From positions 1-54,716 of the forward strand of contig JAFZUX010000012.1 of assembly GCA_017618115.1 (NCBI GenBank): DNA of 54,716 bases, given 5' to 3'. How positions within the stretch are numbered: the stretch's first letter is position 1; each line of letters begins with the position of its first letter. The translations under genes were made by a program, and so were the position numbers. Source of the DNA: Bacteroidales bacterium (lineage in GTDB: Bacteria > Bacteroidota > Bacteroidia > Bacteroidales > UBA932). A model generated the notes under the pieces. The model was not told where the DNA came from and made no database searches. It was given only the letters and a program-made list of their open reading frames with translations. Positions 19,101 through 26,221 of the stretch are shown one piece after another.

Positions 19101-19592
19101 AGCTGGACAGACGGTAACGGTAAGAAAGTTAACGTTCTCGTTCCTGCAGCTCGTCAGGCTGAAGCATTCTGGCAGTTGGTTGAGGGCAACTCTTACCTCC
19201 GCAGCCACAAAGGCCAGGTTGCTAAGAGATTCGGTTATGTTGCTCCTTGGCACAACAGATGGGACTTCAAGTTCATGCAGGATATCTTCACCAACATCGG
19301 TGGCAGAAGATTCACCCTCCAGGCTAGCTTGGACGTTATCAACGTTGGTAACCTTCTTAACAAGAACTGGGGCGCTTACAGAAGCATGGCTTCTCAGAGC
19401 TATGACAACCTCCGCCCTCTTACCTTCGTTAACAACAACGGTGGCATCCCATCCTACAAACTCAACGCCAGCGCAACTGCTAACGACCCTAACAGCGTTG
19501 TAGACAACTTCATCAACTCCAACTCATGGAAGAAGACCGCCTCTACAAGCTCAACATGGGGCATGCTCCTCGGCATTAGACTTATCTTCTAA
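16188..19592 (+). CDS. TonB-dependent-receptor-like outer-membrane protein (Oar type)
   Basis: A 1134-residue protein. A signal peptide ends at SAFAQ. A carboxypeptidase-regulatory-like (CarboxypepD_reg) domain follows at about 25-110 (SGKVSEKNGTAVVGATI, RIMNMRVGGPYEVE). Next come a plug-like region (SSAQLRQLPSISRGITDFTK, IDGAAFNNNFG, DAIEEITVNLAPYD) and a long barrel of aromatic-rich strands ending in Phe (LLGIRLIF). Oar-like proteins are TonB-type receptors with unknown cargo; no SusD partner is adjacent. The ATG at 16188 gives a proper signal peptide. The gene is single, with a strong terminator at 19639. Confidence 0.85.
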   Translation: MRKTIKLLTLAVLAMFVTVSAFAQVTTSSMSGKVSEKNGTAVVGATIIATHTPSGTKYYATTDSNGNYRIMNMRVGGPYEVEASLLGYGNVKSGDAYLKLGENFVRNITMNEEAVALDAIVVSGGVVNPMLNSDKNGASTNVSSAQLRQLPSISRGITDFTKLTPQANGTSFGGRDNRMNTVTIDGAAFNNNFGLSTTQILPGGQAQPIALDAIEEITVNLAPYDIRQSQFTGASINAVTKSGTNRFTGSVYTYLRPKSFTGNKVGDNKVAGAHDSNSQTYGVTLGGPIVKDKLFFFVSGEYEKSSTPSGAWEPSSNGVADAATKTSRTLVSDLQKMHDYLLNTYNYEAGAYQNFGNFSVKNHKVLARLDWNINKSNKFTVRYNEVIGTNNVLTNSTSAPNPRGSGRSSAKSVAFANSWYGFENTVRSITAEMNSNWGRVSNNFLASYTMIEDKRTSPSDVFPFVDIYKDGDQYMCFGYELFTYNNDVKNNTLSIKDNLSFNLGSHNITVGASFDRLYFSNAYMREGTSYYRYNYNNTKDPATGITYANGMDAFYANATPTAFAVQYAYNDGEVPAVELAFGMAALYAQDEFKVSDNFKLTYGVRAELPIYLNKLDTNAEVDAFKFNKWDNKWRNHYQVGQKAEKNYSIQSGKWPKSKVQFSPRVGFNWDVKGDRSLQVRGGTGLFSGFLPFVWYTNQPNGSGMVQSPEVTITDFNTLAKNNIKFNPDFRQQIKNHPTLLPTTPGKLPNSPALCEVAKNFKMPQVWRTNLAVDVELPWNMVFTVEEIFTKDINAVMQKNINMEYPAGYYAGSDPRPYWTTQKINSNVGSAMLLTNTHKGFQNSLTAQLTKNASRGFSGSIAYTYTVAKDVTSNPGSTAASAWSSNPVNSYLNDPELAASNFAVPHRIVGNLSYRFEWLNHLATTVSLLYTGSAQGRCNWTYSNDMNKDGYTADMMYIPLSPNDIKFVDATYSWTDGNGKKVNVLVPAARQAEAFWQLVEGNSYLRSHKGQVAKRFGYVAPWHNRWDFKFMQDIFTNIGGRRFTLQASLDVINVGNLLNKNWGAYRSMASQSYDNLRPLTFVNNNGGIPSYKLNASATANDPNSVVDNFINSNSWKKTASTSSTWGMLLGIRLIF

Positions 19593-19638
19593 TCTAATCC
19601 CGATAGGACAGAAACAAGGACAACAGTCCAAAACAGAC

Positions 19639-19672
19639 AAAGGGAATGGCACTGCCATTCCCTTTTCTTTTT
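19639..19672 (+). terminator. Rho-independent terminator of the receptor gene
   Basis: AAAGGGAATGGCA (19639-19651) pairs with TGCCATTCCCTTT (19653-19665), followed by a T-rich tract. The stem lies 47 bases after the receptor stop codon. Confidence 0.85.
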
Positions 19673-19689
19673 ACCCCTCCTTTCCTATT

Positions 19690-19775
19690 AAATCGGCTCA
19701 AATCTGACCTATTTTCTTAAAAATACGGCTCAAAATTTTGGAAACTGAGCCGATTTTTTCTGTTTCTGAGCCGTA
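19690..19775. repeat. Two interleaved inverted repeats of a GGCTCA motif
   Basis: AAATCGGCTCA (19690-19700) is the exact complement of TGAGCCGATTT (19746-19756). TACGGCTCA (19724-19732) is the exact complement of TGAGCCGTA (19767-19775). The order A-B-A'-B' allows a pseudoknot, or mutually exclusive hairpins because the cores are shared. It lies in the 389-base gap between the receptor gene and abiEi. Confidence 0.6.
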
Positions 19776-19833
19776 AAGCCGGCAAACATTTATCCCTCCA
19801 TCTACCGCAGAGTAAAATGTATCCAGAAAAAAG

Positions 19834-19893
19834 GTCAATTATACCCAAATGCTTGGAGGTAAGCCCTTTTCCGCCTTTCTTTGCTATAAAAAA
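19834..19893 (+). repeat. Upstream flank repeat 'A', copy 1 (AbiE module)
   Basis: About 60 bases shared with 43398-43458 and 45537-45598, which read on the other strand. Copy 1 has the TGCTTGGAGGTAAGCC hairpin at 19850-19865 followed by CTTTTCC. It lies about 90 bases before the AbiEi start and in the same orientation relative to the gene as the other copies. Confidence 0.75.
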
Positions 19894-19914
19894 CGCAAAA
19901 GCTATGTCAAACAC

Positions 19915-19944
19915 TTGTTTACCAAACAGAAATAGCTATATTTG
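19915..19944 (+). promoter_or_regulatory. Promoter of abiEi-abiEii
   Basis: TTG (19915-19917), 19 bases, TATATTTG (19937-19944). The leader would be about 30 bases. It lies just downstream of flank repeat A. Confidence 0.55.
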
Positions 19945-19981
19945 CTGTAAAAATTTCTCAAAATTCGCAGAAACGACGAAT

Positions 19982-20743
19982 ATGGCAACAAAAATAAAGC
20001 AAATATTAGATTTAGCTCCTCGTGATTCCGTATTGTTCAGTTCTTGGCTTACTTCTCAAAAGTTAGATCCCAAAGAACAATACGCTTATATGAAGAGGGG
20101 ATGGCTGAGTCGCATATCCAAAGGGGTTTACAAACTGAACGGAACAATCCCTACACTTTTGTCTGCCATCTCATCATATAATACACAACTTGGAAAGAAT
20201 TGCATAATAGGAGCACATACTGCCCTGGAAATAAGAGGATACTCCCATTATCTGCCAATGGGAAAACCAACGGCCTACTTGTTTACTGAACAATCAGAGA
20301 GATTACCTAAATGGCTTCTTGAAGGTGATTGGGAAATGAATATACGGTATATGACTACATCATTCCTTGGTAATGATTTGTTAGGCGCAGAAACAATGAC
20401 CATAGATCATAATAACCTCATTGTCTCTTCTCCGGAACGGGCTATACTTGAATGTTTAAACTTACCGGAAGCATCATCTTCTTTACTGGATATCTATCAT
20501 ATAATGGAGGGTCTTACTACACTGAGGCCCAGGCTGATGCAAACTCTGTTGGAAACCTGTACCTCCGTAAAAGTGAAACGTTTATTCCTTTATATGGCAG
20601 AAAAAGCCAACCACCCGTGGCTTCAATATCTTAACACAGCGAAGATTAGCCTTGGCGCCTCCAGATTTATGGTAACTCCAACCGGAAAATATATCCGCAA
20701 ATACAATATGACCATATCAAAAGAACTTGCTGAGTATGAGTAA
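19982..20743 (+). CDS. abiEi: AbiEi-type antitoxin / transcriptional regulator
   Basis: A 253-residue protein, the antitoxin half of a type IV toxin-antitoxin pair. An N-terminal winged-helix-like region (about 1-65: DSVLFSSWLTSQ, YMKRGWLSRISKGVY) is followed by the AbiEi body with GAHTALEIRGYSHYLP and SSPERAILECL. AbiEi proteins repress their own promoter and counter the toxin without binding it. I chose the ATG at 19982 because the longer reading runs back through the promoter and flank repeat A. The last codons overlap the abiEii start by eight bases. Confidence 0.82.
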   Translation: MATKIKQILDLAPRDSVLFSSWLTSQKLDPKEQYAYMKRGWLSRISKGVYKLNGTIPTLLSAISSYNTQLGKNCIIGAHTALEIRGYSHYLPMGKPTAYLFTEQSERLPKWLLEGDWEMNIRYMTTSFLGNDLLGAETMTIDHNNLIVSSPERAILECLNLPEASSSLLDIYHIMEGLTTLRPRLMQTLLETCTSVKVKRLFLYMAEKANHPWLQYLNTAKISLGASRFMVTPTGKYIRKYNMTISKELAEYE

Positions 20744-21656
20744 CATTGAATCAAATATCTATTCTCGGCAGGTTGAGTTGCTTATTCGTCTTATTCCAAT
20801 TATTATGGAAGAAGGTGTTTTTGCAATACATGGAGGCTCGGCTATTAATCTATTTTTAAAGAACTTACCCAGATATTCCGTAGACGTTGACTTAACTTAC
20901 ATTCCCTTAACTGACCGTAGGTCTAGTATTGATGACATTAACTCTCATCTACTGTCTATTGGCAATAAGGCATCTCGTTCTTTAAAGGGAATAACAATTG
21001 TCCCCAAGTTAAGCACATGTAAGTTATTGTGTGAACATCAGGGCCGACAGGTGAAAATAGAAGTAAATCAAACAAAAAGAGGCATCTTTGGAGGAGAGAT
21101 ACTAACCCTTCCGTTAAGTGATAAAGCTCAGAAAGAGTTCTCACTTTACTGTGAAGCTAAGATAGTGCCATTAACAATGTTATATGGTGGAAAAATAGCT
21201 GCCGCACTATCTCGTCAGCATCCAAGAGATCTCTTTGACGTTAAGTACATGGAGTTCCCTTTAAGTAAATGTAGAGAAGGTGTAATCTTCAACCTATTAA
21301 GCAGTGACAGACCTATTTATGAGTCATTAGCACCAAACTTAATAGATCAGAGAGAGGCTTTTGAAAAACAGTTTTCCGGAATGACAGATACTCCGTTTAC
21401 TTATGAAGAATTTGAAGCAACCCGCTCCAACCTCATCAAAGAAATCAACTCTTTAATGGCAGAGGAAGACAAACAATTCCTCATTAGTTTTGAATCCGGC
21501 AATCCATTCTGGGAAGGATATGAGTTTGAGTACTTCAAAGATTACCCCTCTGTTCAATGGAAACTTCTTAATCTTAAGAAATTAGCAAAGCAGAACCCCA
21601 AAAAACTACAAAACGGAGTAGAACTCTTGAAAACCCACCTCTTTCCTCCGCGATAG
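20736..21656 (+). CDS. abiEii: AbiEii-type nucleotidyltransferase toxin
   Basis: A 306-residue member of the AbiEii/AbiGii nucleotidyltransferase toxin family. The catalytic motif is clear near residue 30: IHGGSAINLFL then RYSVDVDLTYIPL (G-G-S and D-x-D). Related toxins inactivate tRNA or other targets by adding nucleotides, causing growth arrest and phage abortive infection. The ATG at 20736 overlaps the abiEi stop, indicating translational coupling. The last four residues and stop codon are encoded inside the 21-base flank repeat B shared with other toxin modules in this window. Confidence 0.85.
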   Translation: MSNIESNIYSRQVELLIRLIPIIMEEGVFAIHGGSAINLFLKNLPRYSVDVDLTYIPLTDRRSSIDDINSHLLSIGNKASRSLKGITIVPKLSTCKLLCEHQGRQVKIEVNQTKRGIFGGEILTLPLSDKAQKEFSLYCEAKIVPLTMLYGGKIAAALSRQHPRDLFDVKYMEFPLSKCREGVIFNLLSSDRPIYESLAPNLIDQREAFEKQFSGMTDTPFTYEEFEATRSNLIKEINSLMAEEDKQFLISFESGNPFWEGYEFEYFKDYPSVQWKLLNLKKLAKQNPKKLQNGVELLKTHLFPPR

Positions 21657-21661
21657 TTTCC
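21641..21661 (-). repeat. Downstream flank repeat 'B', copy 1 (AbiE module)
   Basis: A 21-base sequence containing CCTCCGCGATAGTTTCC, identical (as reverse complement) to 41885-41905 and 43564-43584. It overlaps the last codons of abiEii. Confidence 0.8.
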
Positions 21662-21683
21662 GTTACCACACCCTATAAACAAA

Positions 21684-21717
21684 AATGGCCGGAAAGACTT
21701 CAATCCTCCCGGCCATT
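21684..21717 (-). terminator. Terminator of lipoprotein gene 21735-22613
   Basis: AATGGCCGG (21684-21692) pairs with CCGGCCATT (21709-21717). The minus-strand product is followed by a T tract, so it mainly serves the leftward gene. Confidence 0.75.
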
Positions 21718-21734
21718 AAATGAAAAACCTCTTA

Positions 21735-22613
21735 TTACTTGAACTTTGAATAATCAAACCAGATACCCAGGCACTTATCTGGAGTAGAGGCAAAAGTATG
21801 CCCCGTAATGTCACACCACCTATAATCAGCCCATCCTTTTTTAAAGATTTCAAAATGAACCACATCACTTGTAGTGCAAGTGAAGGAACTAAAATAAAAT
21901 GCAACACCCTCCTCATCATAAACACCTCCGGTCCATCCGGTAGAATTTGCTGTCAAAACAGAAGTTCCCAAATCATCAACACTAAACCCTTTAATAGCAA
22001 AAGGAAAATCAGAAGACTTATCACCAGCATTCTTCCATACATGCAACTGATAATCAGCAGCCTCAGCCTTATCTATTCCCTTAATCAAAACCTTAAACGT
22101 TGTCCTGAATTTCCAAGAAGATATATTTGATGTCAAAACACCTCCTGAATAGGTGTAGCCAATCCCGTCATTATAAAGCATTAACGGAGTACAATATGTC
22201 ACCTCATAAGGCCCAATGTACTTCCCGTAATCGTATTCAGACCTAATACCATTAGGTGTCCAATTATAGGATCCCAACCCATTATGTCCTTCATATACCA
22301 CAATCATAATTCCCGATGCAGAAGGAGTAATAGGTGAACCGCTCACTTTCCTTAAATCCCCTGGTACCCAATCAGTTCCGTTATAGGTAATAACCAAGTC
22401 CGGTGCCGCATGATCATATATGGTAATGTCACTGAACCAGATATTTATCTTATCTCCACTAACCCAGTCTTTCTTCATAGCTTTGCTCTCTCCACTAGGG
22501 GAAGCCACCTTAATATTGAGTTTAATGCCCTCATCTTTAACAGGTGCATCACTCTTTGTGCAAGCGATTAACGCCAATGCAACAACAGCCAAAATAAATA
22601 CACACTTTTTCAT
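21735..22613 (-). CDS. Short fimbrillin-like surface lipoprotein (pair 1)
   Basis: A 292-residue lipoprotein: signal peptide with lipobox LIAC, then TKSD, which fits a Bacteroidota surface-export signal. The single fimbrillin/Mfa-like domain starts with KKDWVSGDKINIWFSD (W-x-x-GD-x-I motif). There is no FISUMP-like domain; the C-terminus ends in a cysteine-poor KCLGIWFDYSKF motif shared with 23014-23949. The start codon overlaps the stop of the small ORF 22613-22756 by one base (TAATG), so translation is probably coupled. Role unknown; likely outer-membrane surface. Confidence 0.68.
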   Translation of the reverse strand: MKKCVFILAVVALALIACTKSDAPVKDEGIKLNIKVASPSGESKAMKKDWVSGDKINIWFSDITIYDHAAPDLVITYNGTDWVPGDLRKVSGSPITPSASGIMIVVYEGHNGLGSYNWTPNGIRSEYDYGKYIGPYEVTYCTPLMLYNDGIGYTYSGGVLTSNISSWKFRTTFKVLIKGIDKAEAADYQLHVWKNAGDKSSDFPFAIKGFSVDDLGTSVLTANSTGWTGGVYDEEGVAFYFSSFTCTTSDVVHFEIFKKGWADYRWCDITGHTFASTPDKCLGIWFDYSKFK

Positions 22614-22756
22614 TACATAAACCATTTAAAGGCATTCCAACTTTCCTCATCCGGCGTACCGTCATAAGGGTTAACTGAACTAACCGCTATCACCCCCTCA
22701 AGGGTAACAACATTTTCCTCGCATTCCGGCGCGAGATATTTTAGCTTTTGTTTCAT
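22613..22756 (-). CDS. Small lipoprotein-partner ORF, member 1
   Basis: A 47-residue peptide. It begins MKQKLKYLAPECEEN, has the core TLEGVIAVS and ends in PDEESWNAFKWFM. No signal peptide or membrane helix. Placement directly before a lipoprotein gene, with a TAATG overlap, and the family resemblance to ten other small ORFs in this window (Y-x-[SAT]-P, then E-G-V/I, then an acidic Trp-containing tail) argue that it is translated. Function unknown; peptide precursor, chaperone or leader peptide are all possible. Confidence 0.6.
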   Translation of the reverse strand: MKQKLKYLAPECEENVVTLEGVIAVSSVNPYDGTPDEESWNAFKWFM

Positions 22757-22816
22757 ATTATATTTTTGCAACCATTTGACCATCAGAAACCTCACCACCT
22801 CCCCCTAGCCCTTATG

Positions 22817-22847
22817 CAAATATCACAAATTTTGTCGTAAGAACAAA
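22817..22847 (-). promoter_or_regulatory. Promoter of pair 1 (GATATTTG type)
   Basis: On the minus strand TTTG (22844-22847), 19 bases, GATATTTG (22817-22824). The -7 box has one mismatch to TAnnTTTG and is shared by pairs 3, 5 and 11. Confidence 0.5.
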
Positions 22848-22950
22848 GAGAATTTCTCTGCCTGCTCATAATAATCAAGAGAGACTTCAGTTTCTTCTCT
22901 CTTTTTTATTATTCGAACGTTCCCTCTCCATTTCTCCATATAAGAAAACA

Positions 22951-22981
22951 AACAGAGCTCGGTAAGATAACGAGCTCTGTT
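22951..22981 (-). terminator. Terminator of lipoprotein gene 23014-23949
   Basis: AACAGAGCTCG (22951-22961) pairs perfectly with CGAGCTCTGTT (22971-22981). On the minus strand it is followed by TTGTTTTC. Confidence 0.75.
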
Positions 22982-23013
22982 GAAACGGTTTGTTTCTCTA
23001 TTCCGTATAATCT

Positions 23014-23949
23014 TTATTCATAATCACCGAATTGTGTGTAGTTAAGAAAGACACCTTTGCACTTATTAATGGTAGCGTCTATGGATTTTCCAGATAAACT
23101 ACAAGTCTTCTTACCCCTATATGAATCGTCATTATTATACTCGCATAATGTAAATGTGATTGTAGAAGGATTAGTACATGCAAACCTATAGTAATAGAAT
23201 GCAACTCCCTCATCATCAGCCACTCCACCAGTCCATCCATTGGCCATTCCGCCACCAAAATTAAATCCTTCCCCATAGACTAATTGAATATTTTGCATAC
23301 CTGAAGGAAACTCTTGGTCCGTGCCTGTGTGGGTTTCATTGTGAACTTTTAATTGATACTTACTTGAATTGGCAGAAGATAACCCTTTAATTAGAACTTT
23401 AAACTTAGTTAATGTTTTCCAACTCGACACTGGTGATGGAGTGGACAGGGTATTTGTTTCGGTAGAATAATTATAGGTAAAACCAGAACCGCCATTATCT
23501 GCTGCAACAACAAGGTTGCCACAATAAGTTGTTGCAGATTCCCCATAAACGGAGCGAGCTCCAGGAACGATATAAAAGATATCTCCCATATCAACATAAC
23601 CGTAGGAACCAATATCGTTGTGTCCTTCATACAAAAGATACATAACTCCAGTTGGTTTAAGAGTAACTCCACTTCTAAGAGATCCAGCTGTCCAAGTAAG
23701 AGGTGACGTGGATTCGCAAGTAATAATTAAATCTGGATTTTCGTGGTCGCTTGCAAAATTATTATCGAACCAAATATTCAATTTGTCTCCAACTTCCCAA
23801 CCGGTTTTAGCGGCCTTAGTATCAACCTCCGGATAATTTATCTTTAGATTCAAATTGATTACACCATATTTAGTAGGATTCTCATTCTTTGTGCATGAGG
23901 AAAATAACACAGCAACAACTGTTGAAAGTATTAAAATTAAATTTTTCAT
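23014..23949 (-). CDS. Short fimbrillin-like surface lipoprotein (pair 2)
   Basis: A 311-residue paralogue of 21735-22613. Lipobox FSSC is followed by TKNEN. The fimbrillin-like domain has KTGWEVGDKLNIWFDNN and VADDEGVAFYYYRFAC, ending KCKGVFLNYTQF. No FISUMP-like domain. The upstream Met at 23985 was rejected because MKNLILIL at 23949 begins a normal signal peptide. The small ORF 23973-24119 lies 23 bases upstream. No promoter on its own strand was recognised; see the inverted-repeat promoter at 24213-24312. Confidence 0.68.
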   Translation of the reverse strand: MKNLILILSTVVAVLFSSCTKNENPTKYGVINLNLKINYPEVDTKAAKTGWEVGDKLNIWFDNNFASDHENPDLIITCESTSPLTWTAGSLRSGVTLKPTGVMYLLYEGHNDIGSYGYVDMGDIFYIVPGARSVYGESATTYCGNLVVAADNGGSGFTYNYSTETNTLSTPSPVSSWKTLTKFKVLIKGLSSANSSKYQLKVHNETHTGTDQEFPSGMQNIQLVYGEGFNFGGGMANGWTGGVADDEGVAFYYYRFACTNPSTITFTLCEYNNDDSYRGKKTCSLSGKSIDATINKCKGVFLNYTQFGDYE

Positions 23950-23972
23950 GATCGTCAAATTTTGGTATTGAT

Positions 23973-24119
23973 TTAAGAGGTCCAATCCTCCTCACTTGGA
24001 GTACCATCCCAAGGATCGCCTGGGTCTACGTTTGAAATAGGGCTTTCTGCTATTACCCCTTCAAGGGTAACAGCATATTCATCGCATAGGGGTGCGTCAT
24101 ACTTTAGTTTTTCTTTCAT
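23973..24119 (-). CDS. Small lipoprotein-partner ORF, member 2
   Basis: A 48-residue peptide with MKEKLKYDAPLCDEY, the core TLEGVIAES and the tail PWDGTPSEEDWTS. It shares about two thirds of its first 25 residues with member 1. No signal peptide. It is the first ORF of the leftward operon, about 110 bases from the inverted-repeat arm at 24213-24229. No TAnnTTTG-like box was found in front of it in the present orientation. Confidence 0.6.
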   Translation of the reverse strand: MKEKLKYDAPLCDEYAVTLEGVIAESPISNVDPGDPWDGTPSEEDWTS

Positions 24120-24131
24120 AGTGATATGGAT

Positions 24132-24147
24132 TTTTAACCAGCGTTAT
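24132..24147 (+). repeat. Extra copy of the inverted-repeat arm
   Basis: TTTTAACCAGCGTTAT differs at two positions from the arm TTTTAATGAGCGTTAT at 24213 and lies in the same orientation, 13 bases from the pair-2 start codon. Confidence 0.55.
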
Positions 24148-24212
24148 AATTGATTCTTCCAGCCCGGGCGGATTTCTGTCGCGATTATGCCAAATCAAAA
24201 GAACGAAGAGTC

Positions 24213-24312
24213 TTTTAATGAGCGTTATTTCTTAACAATGGAAGTATTGTCATTTGAAAATAATTACGATATTTGAAGGCAGAATCATTAGAAATAATAA
24301 CGCTCTTTAAAA
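24213..24312. repeat. 17-base inverted repeat flanking a promoter (putative invertible element)
   Basis: The left arm TTTTAATGAGCGTTATT (24213-24229) and right arm AATAACGCTCTTTAAAA (24296-24312) are inverted copies matching at 16 of 17 positions. The 66 bases between them hold the only recognisable promoter of this divergent region. It lies in a 285-base gap between two small ORFs that face apart. Confidence 0.65.
24247..24275 (+). promoter_or_regulatory. Promoter of pair 3, inside inverted repeat
   Basis: TTG (24247-24249), 18 bases, GATATTTG (24268-24275). In this orientation it serves the rightward pair 3, with a leader of about 123 bases. Confidence 0.5.
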
Positions 24313-24404
24313 CTTCCTTTGAGTACCGCTTGAAAACATCTTGTATATCAAATAGATAAAACAACGTGAAGAAGCTTAACGAATAATAATCATACAACAC
24401 GCTT

Positions 24405-24539
24405 ATGGTAACATCTAACAAAGAATTCTACGAAACTCCCTCGATGTTGATATTCGAGGTCAAGAGTGAGGGTGTAATCTGCGCTAGTGGAGACCCTTTA
24501 TACGATGGGTTGGGAGACGAAGAAGATATGGATAACTAA
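24405..24539 (+). CDS. Small lipoprotein-partner ORF, member 3
   Basis: A 44-residue peptide with NKEFYETPSMLIFE, the core KSEGVICAS and the acidic tail GLGDEEDMDN. No signal peptide. It precedes lipoprotein 24565-26070 by 25 bases. Its beginning MVTSNKEFYETP lacks the usual MK start, but the Y-x-[ST]-P and SEG-V-I-C motifs place it in the family. Confidence 0.58.
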   Translation: MVTSNKEFYETPSMLIFEVKSEGVICASGDPLYDGLGDEEDMDN

Positions 24540-24564
24540 TAAGAAATGTAAGGAGGACATCAAA

Positions 24565-26070
24565 ATGAAAAAATCATTGATTATTTTGGCGACCATCGCC
24601 TTCACATTAGTTTCCTGCAGCAAGGAAAACGCCGACATTATCCCGGATGACAACCCCGATTCTCAAACAAGTATAGTCTTTAATCTCACGGCTAAACACC
24701 CTGATGGTTCAGCAACCAAAGCGGTAAAAACTGGCTGGGAAAGTGGCGATGTAATCTACGTGTTCTTAAATAATGTAGTTGCTCCTAAGTATCTAAAGAT
24801 GAGCTACGACGGTTCGGCTTGGAACACCACTCAGATGAATGGGGCAACTGAGGAATCCCTTGGACTTGTAGAGGATGCTACCGGTACTATGCGTGCCGTT
24901 TATTTGCCTTTCGGAAATTCGCTCACTGTTGGTGCTGATGGTACATCGTTCACTTTCAGTGAAACCACTTATTCCTATTATCTGACAGCCACGCTTGACT
25001 ATACCGTTACTAGTGGAGAGGTATCAGGTGCATTTGAAATGGCAATTCCCGACGGCTACGTTCAGTTCTTCCTGGACGATGCAAGTGCTTCTTCCTCAAC
25101 GGAGATTGAACTACGCGAGCCTCACCTCACCCCGCAGGGCATTGCTTCCATCGCTGCTGATGGAACAATAATACACACCAACGTTGCGCATGGCGCTCCT
25201 CTAAAGGGTTATGTCTATGACAAAGCTGTCAAGGAAACTGGCGAATCCAAGGGTTACCTCTTCAGCGGCATCCTTGAGACCGGGGCAAGAAACACCTCCA
25301 CAAATTATGATTTCACAGTAGTTATCGGCGGCTGGGAGGGTACTTATTATGCCAAAGCCTTTACGGGGAAAACCTGGTATCGTGGAGCTTCTGAAGGCCG
25401 TGCTTTGAAGATGCCCGCACTCAGCGGCTGGACTACCATTACCAACTATCAACCCATCGATCTGGGTTGCGACGTTGACGGTAAGCGAATCTACTGGAGC
25501 AGTCGCAACCTGGGCGCTACATCCGATGGACCGGCAAATAGCTCTACCACCTATGGTAACTATTTCGCTTGGGGCGAGACGAAAAGTAAAACGAATTATC
25601 TATGGAGCACTTATGCTTGGGGCAGCGCAATCGATGAGCTTACCAAGTACAACTACGACAATAATTGCGGCACCGTTGATGGGCTCACTACCTTGGAACT
25701 TACTGACGATGCTGCCCACGAGAAACTGCATGGTATATGGCGCATGCCCACGGATGCCGAATGGACGGCACTAAGTAATACCACGGACTTCGACTGGGTA
25801 CCGGACGACACAAATAAAGGCTATACTGTAACAAGTAGGATAGCGGGTTACACGGATCGCTATATTTTCCTTCCTGCCGCGGGTTATATGTGGAACGACG
25901 AACTCCGAAAAGACGCTACGGAAGGCAGATACTGGTCTTCTTCTCTTGGTACTACGATGTATGACGAACCGGGCGCCGCGAATTATCTTAGTTTACAGTC
26001 CAGCGGTCACACTTACCCGAGTAAAGGAGAGCGTTCTAATGGATACTCTGTCCGTCCCGTCTCAGAATAG
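24565..26070 (+). CDS. Fimbrillin-like plus FISUMP lipoprotein (pair 3)
   Basis: A 501-residue lipoprotein: lipobox LVSC, then SKEN. Residues about 30-290 are fimbrillin-like (KTGWESGDVIYVFLNN). Residues about 300-501 form a FISUMP-type (C-type-lectin-like) domain: RIYWSSRNLGATS, YFAWGETKSK, LHGIWRMPTDAEWTALS, YIFLPAAGYMWN, RYWSSSLGT, GYSVRPVSE. The ATG at 24565 is preceded by AAGGAGG at 24550-24556, a Shine-Dalgarno-like site unusual for this phylum. The closest paralogue in the window is 30009-31562. Surface role and ligand unknown. Confidence 0.72.
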   Translation: MKKSLIILATIAFTLVSCSKENADIIPDDNPDSQTSIVFNLTAKHPDGSATKAVKTGWESGDVIYVFLNNVVAPKYLKMSYDGSAWNTTQMNGATEESLGLVEDATGTMRAVYLPFGNSLTVGADGTSFTFSETTYSYYLTATLDYTVTSGEVSGAFEMAIPDGYVQFFLDDASASSSTEIELREPHLTPQGIASIAADGTIIHTNVAHGAPLKGYVYDKAVKETGESKGYLFSGILETGARNTSTNYDFTVVIGGWEGTYYAKAFTGKTWYRGASEGRALKMPALSGWTTITNYQPIDLGCDVDGKRIYWSSRNLGATSDGPANSSTTYGNYFAWGETKSKTNYLWSTYAWGSAIDELTKYNYDNNCGTVDGLTTLELTDDAAHEKLHGIWRMPTDAEWTALSNTTDFDWVPDDTNKGYTVTSRIAGYTDRYIFLPAAGYMWNDELRKDATEGRYWSSSLGTTMYDEPGAANYLSLQSSGHTYPSKGERSNGYSVRPVSE

Positions 26071-26148
26071 GTTTGTGAGCATTTGTTGTAGAACTAGAGA
26101 ACGTGATAGTGAAATAGTTACTACTAAGTAATGCATAAATAAGCCAAT

Positions 26149-26187
26149 AGAGGCCGACTAAAAACAACTATAGTCGGCCTCTTTTTA
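26149..26187 (+). terminator. Terminator of pair 3
   Basis: AGAGGCCGACTA (26149-26160) pairs with TAGTCGGCCTCT (26171-26182), followed by five Ts. Confidence 0.85.
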
Positions 26188-26221
26188 TTAGATATGGAAT
26201 GAAGACAATGTCTTCTTCCTA

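Noticed and set aside
22883-22912. AGAGAGA/TCTCTCT hairpin with a T run as a plus-strand terminator
   Set aside because: No plus-strand gene lies upstream, and the stem is simple-sequence; it could be chance.
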